Source: Burkholderia contaminans
GTDB taxonomy: Bacteria; Pseudomonadota; Gammaproteobacteria; Burkholderiales; Burkholderiaceae
Assembly: GCF_029633825.1 (NCBI RefSeq)
Contig: NZ_CP090640.1
Span: 1,116,001-1,180,000 of the forward strand
Reading direction: 5' to 3'
Length of the DNA: 64,000 nucleotides
Part shown: positions 60,540 to 64,000 of the stretch, piece after piece
Numbering within the stretch: the first letter of the stretch is position 1
Layout: each line of letters opens with the position of its first letter
Notes under the pieces: model-generated
Seen by the model: the letters and a program-made list of their open reading frames with translations, nothing else
What the model was told of the DNA's origin: nothing
Databases searched by the model: none
Position numbers and translations under genes: made by a program

Positions 60540-60720
60540 TTTTCCACGTTGCAGCGCGGTAGAGCCCTGTATCGGTCAATTTGTCTCGCTATGGTTCGGT
60601 AATTTGAATAGCAGCCTTATGGAATAAGGCTCCGCGGGGCACCGCAACAAGCGGCGAAAATCAGCGCAAAGCGCGGCCCCGCGCGCGTTGCGGCCATCGA
60701 GCGGCGAGTTCTCAACAAAG

Positions 60721-60729
60721 TTATCCACA
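60721..60729 (+). promoter_or_regulatory. DnaA box (perfect) before priA
   Basis: TTATCCACA, 156 bases upstream of the priA start. Confidence 0.7.
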
Positions 60730-60876
60730 GGCTGGCCAGGGTATACGGCGATTCCTAATGCGAATCCAAAACTTAGCGCCGAATCTGAAGTTTTACTTTA
60801 AGTTCGCTGCCCCGATGCGGGCGCGGATGTCGGCCGTCCAGGCCCATGCGGCGCACGCCGCCGCCGGAGCGTGGGG

Positions 60877-63138
<2,262 letters not shown>

Positions 63139-63378
63139 GCTGAGCGGCGGCGCGGCATGCGGCCGCCGTGCTGCTTGCCGCTGCGTTGCACCCCCGGCCG
63201 CCGGGCCGGGTACCCGCGAACCATCTCTTGCCGCCCGCCCGCGCCCGGGCGCCGCACCTTCCCCCATACCCAGTGCAACCCGTTTTCGTCCGCCGCGACG
63301 CGCGCGAAAGGTTGCGCACGCATGTCAAACCGGCCCGATCAGGGAAAACACCGAGCCTCCGACCACGGGCAACTCCTA

Positions 63379-63388
63379 GGTTGCAACC
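63379..63388. promoter_or_regulatory. Palindromic PutA operator
   Basis: GGTTGCAACC carries GTTGCA on both strands and includes the TTGCAA used as the -35 element of the putA promoter, so bound PutA would block polymerase. Confidence 0.7.
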
Positions 63389-63409
63389 GCATAAGTGGCT
63401 GATTATATT
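63381..63409 (+). promoter_or_regulatory. putA: putA promoter
   Basis: TTGCAA (63381-63386), 17 bases, TATATT (63404-63409). Transcription would start near 63416, leaving a leader of about 114 bases that contains two more GTTGCA sites (63424-63429 and 63445-63450). Confidence 0.7.
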
Positions 63410-63529
63410 GAGTAACCTAAGGGTGCAACCCATCTCGTAATTTGGTTGCACCTTTTTATTGCGTGCCGTAGGATTTCGCGCATCCTCTCACACCACATTG
63501 CCGGGCTCGCACCGGCGCACGAACCCACC

Positions 63530-64000
63530 ATGGCAAGCACGACTCTCGGCGTCAAGGTCGACGACCTTCTCCGCTCGCGCCTCAAGGACGCCGCCGCGCG
63601 TCTCGAGCGCACTCCCCACTGGCTGATCAAGCAGGCGATCTTCGCGTATCTCGAGCGGATCGAGCACGGCCAGTTGCCGCCCGAGCTGTCGGGCCACAGC
63701 GGCGTGACGGAGCTCGCCGACGGTCAGTCCGCGGACGGCGACGACGACAACTCGCCGCATCCGTTCCTCGAGTTCGCGCAGAACGTGCAACCGCAATCGG
63801 TGCTGCGCGCGGCGATCACGGCGGCGTACCGCCGCCCCGAGCCGGAATGCGTGCCCTTCCTGCTCGGTCAGGCGCGCCTGCCCGCGAACCTGCAGGCGGA
63901 CGTGCAGGCGCTCGCGACGAAGCTCGTCGAGGCGCTGCGCGAGAAGAGCTCCGGCGGTGGCGTCGAAGGGCTGATCCACGAGTTCTCGCTGTCGAGCCAG
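63530..64000 (+). CDS. putA: PutA, proline dehydrogenase/P5C dehydrogenase with regulator domain (partial)
   Basis: ATG 63530 opens a frame that runs off the right edge; 157 codons are present. The first 45 residues are a ribbon-helix-helix domain (TTLGVKVDDLLRSRLKDAAARLERTPHWLIKQAIFAYLERIE), as in trifunctional PutA proteins that repress their own gene. The following segment (FLLGQARLPANLQADVQALATKLVEALRE) is the dimerisation and start of the proline dehydrogenase region. PutA oxidises proline to glutamate at the membrane. It is partial only because of the window edge. Confidence 0.95.
   Translation, partial: MASTTLGVKVDDLLRSRLKDAAARLERTPHWLIKQAIFAYLERIEHGQLPPELSGHSGVTELADGQSADGDDDNSPHPFLEFAQNVQPQSVLRAAITAAYRRPEPECVPFLLGQARLPANLQADVQALATKLVEALREKSSGGGVEGLIHEFSLSSQ

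Larger units (their letters stand above)
60423..60876. other. Intergenic region between hemE and priA
   Basis: A 454-base gap with DnaA boxes (60531-60539 and 60721-60729). There is also an inverted repeat AAAACTT (60768-60774)/AAGTTTT (60888-60894 would be outside; the partner is 60788-60794) in an AT-rich stretch. No gene or convincing promoter was seen. Confidence 0.55.
63139..63529. other. Control region of putA
   Basis: This 391-base gap contains six GTTGCA motifs in both orientations (63185, 63274, 63380, 63382, 63424, 63445) and a promoter overlapping the central pair. GTTGCA is the established core of the PutA operator in enteric bacteria. No gene was found. Confidence 0.75.

Noticed and set aside
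63139..63529. Intrinsic terminator for priA
   Set aside because: GC-rich inverted sequences follow the stop, but there is no clear stem with a T-run before the putA control elements.

Overview
The window is GC-rich with strong third-position GC bias. Gene content and order point to the primary chromosome of a Burkholderia species, probably of the cepacia complex or a close relative (inference; no search was possible). The main grounds are a type II secretion cluster with a divergent gspC, the block mnmG-rsmG-parA-parB-atpIBEFHAGDC, parS sites of the GTTTCACGTGAAAC type, and putA with an N-terminal DNA-binding domain. No tRNA, rRNA, CRISPR array, insertion sequence or prophage was seen, so this looks like core, origin-proximal chromosome.

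Layout. 1-9668: type II secretion genes. gspL (cut by the window edge), K, J, I, H, G, F, E and D are on the minus strand and the short gspC is on the plus strand between gspG and gspF. 10035-14689: a small secreted lytic transglycosylase, a COG0523 metal-chaperone GTPase, HU and mnmC. 15361-21630: a cation:proton antiporter, a YbdK-like carboxylate-amine ligase, a MarR regulator with a cysteine-rich tail, a glutamine amidotransferase, an Old Yellow Enzyme and a SET-domain protein with a lysine-rich tail. 21765-28244: a two-component pair, a DUF3717 protein, phhB and phhA with a divergent Lrp/AsnC regulator, a CYTH protein and a LysR regulator. 28416-41405: a GMC oxidoreductase, then two complete ABC importers of the branched-chain amino acid type (five genes, then four genes with a fused permease-ATPase). 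A roughly 1 kb gap between them carries a promoter and terminator pair that looks like a small RNA gene.

41406-46423: a parS and DnaA-box-like region, then mnmG, rsmG, parA and parB, the chromosome segregation module. 46434-55724: an ion transporter-family protein and the nine-gene F1Fo ATP synthase operon, with a clear sigma70 promoter, a leader hairpin and a strong terminator. 55928-63138: an acyl-CoA synthetase, a gap with an orphan minus-strand terminator, a periplasmic cyclohexadienyl-dehydratase-like protein, hemE and priA. 63530-64000: the start of putA, preceded by a cluster of GTTGCA motifs that overlap its promoter.

Many genes serve amino acid use: the two importers, phenylalanine hydroxylation (phhAB), the PheC-like dehydratase and proline oxidation (putA). 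The most notable non-routine items are the putA operator array, the candidate small RNA at about 35.55 kb, the orphan terminator at 57.7 kb, the SET-domain protein, the Walker A Lys-to-Arg change in one importer ATPase, the MarR cysteine tail, and the DnaA-box and parS clusters.
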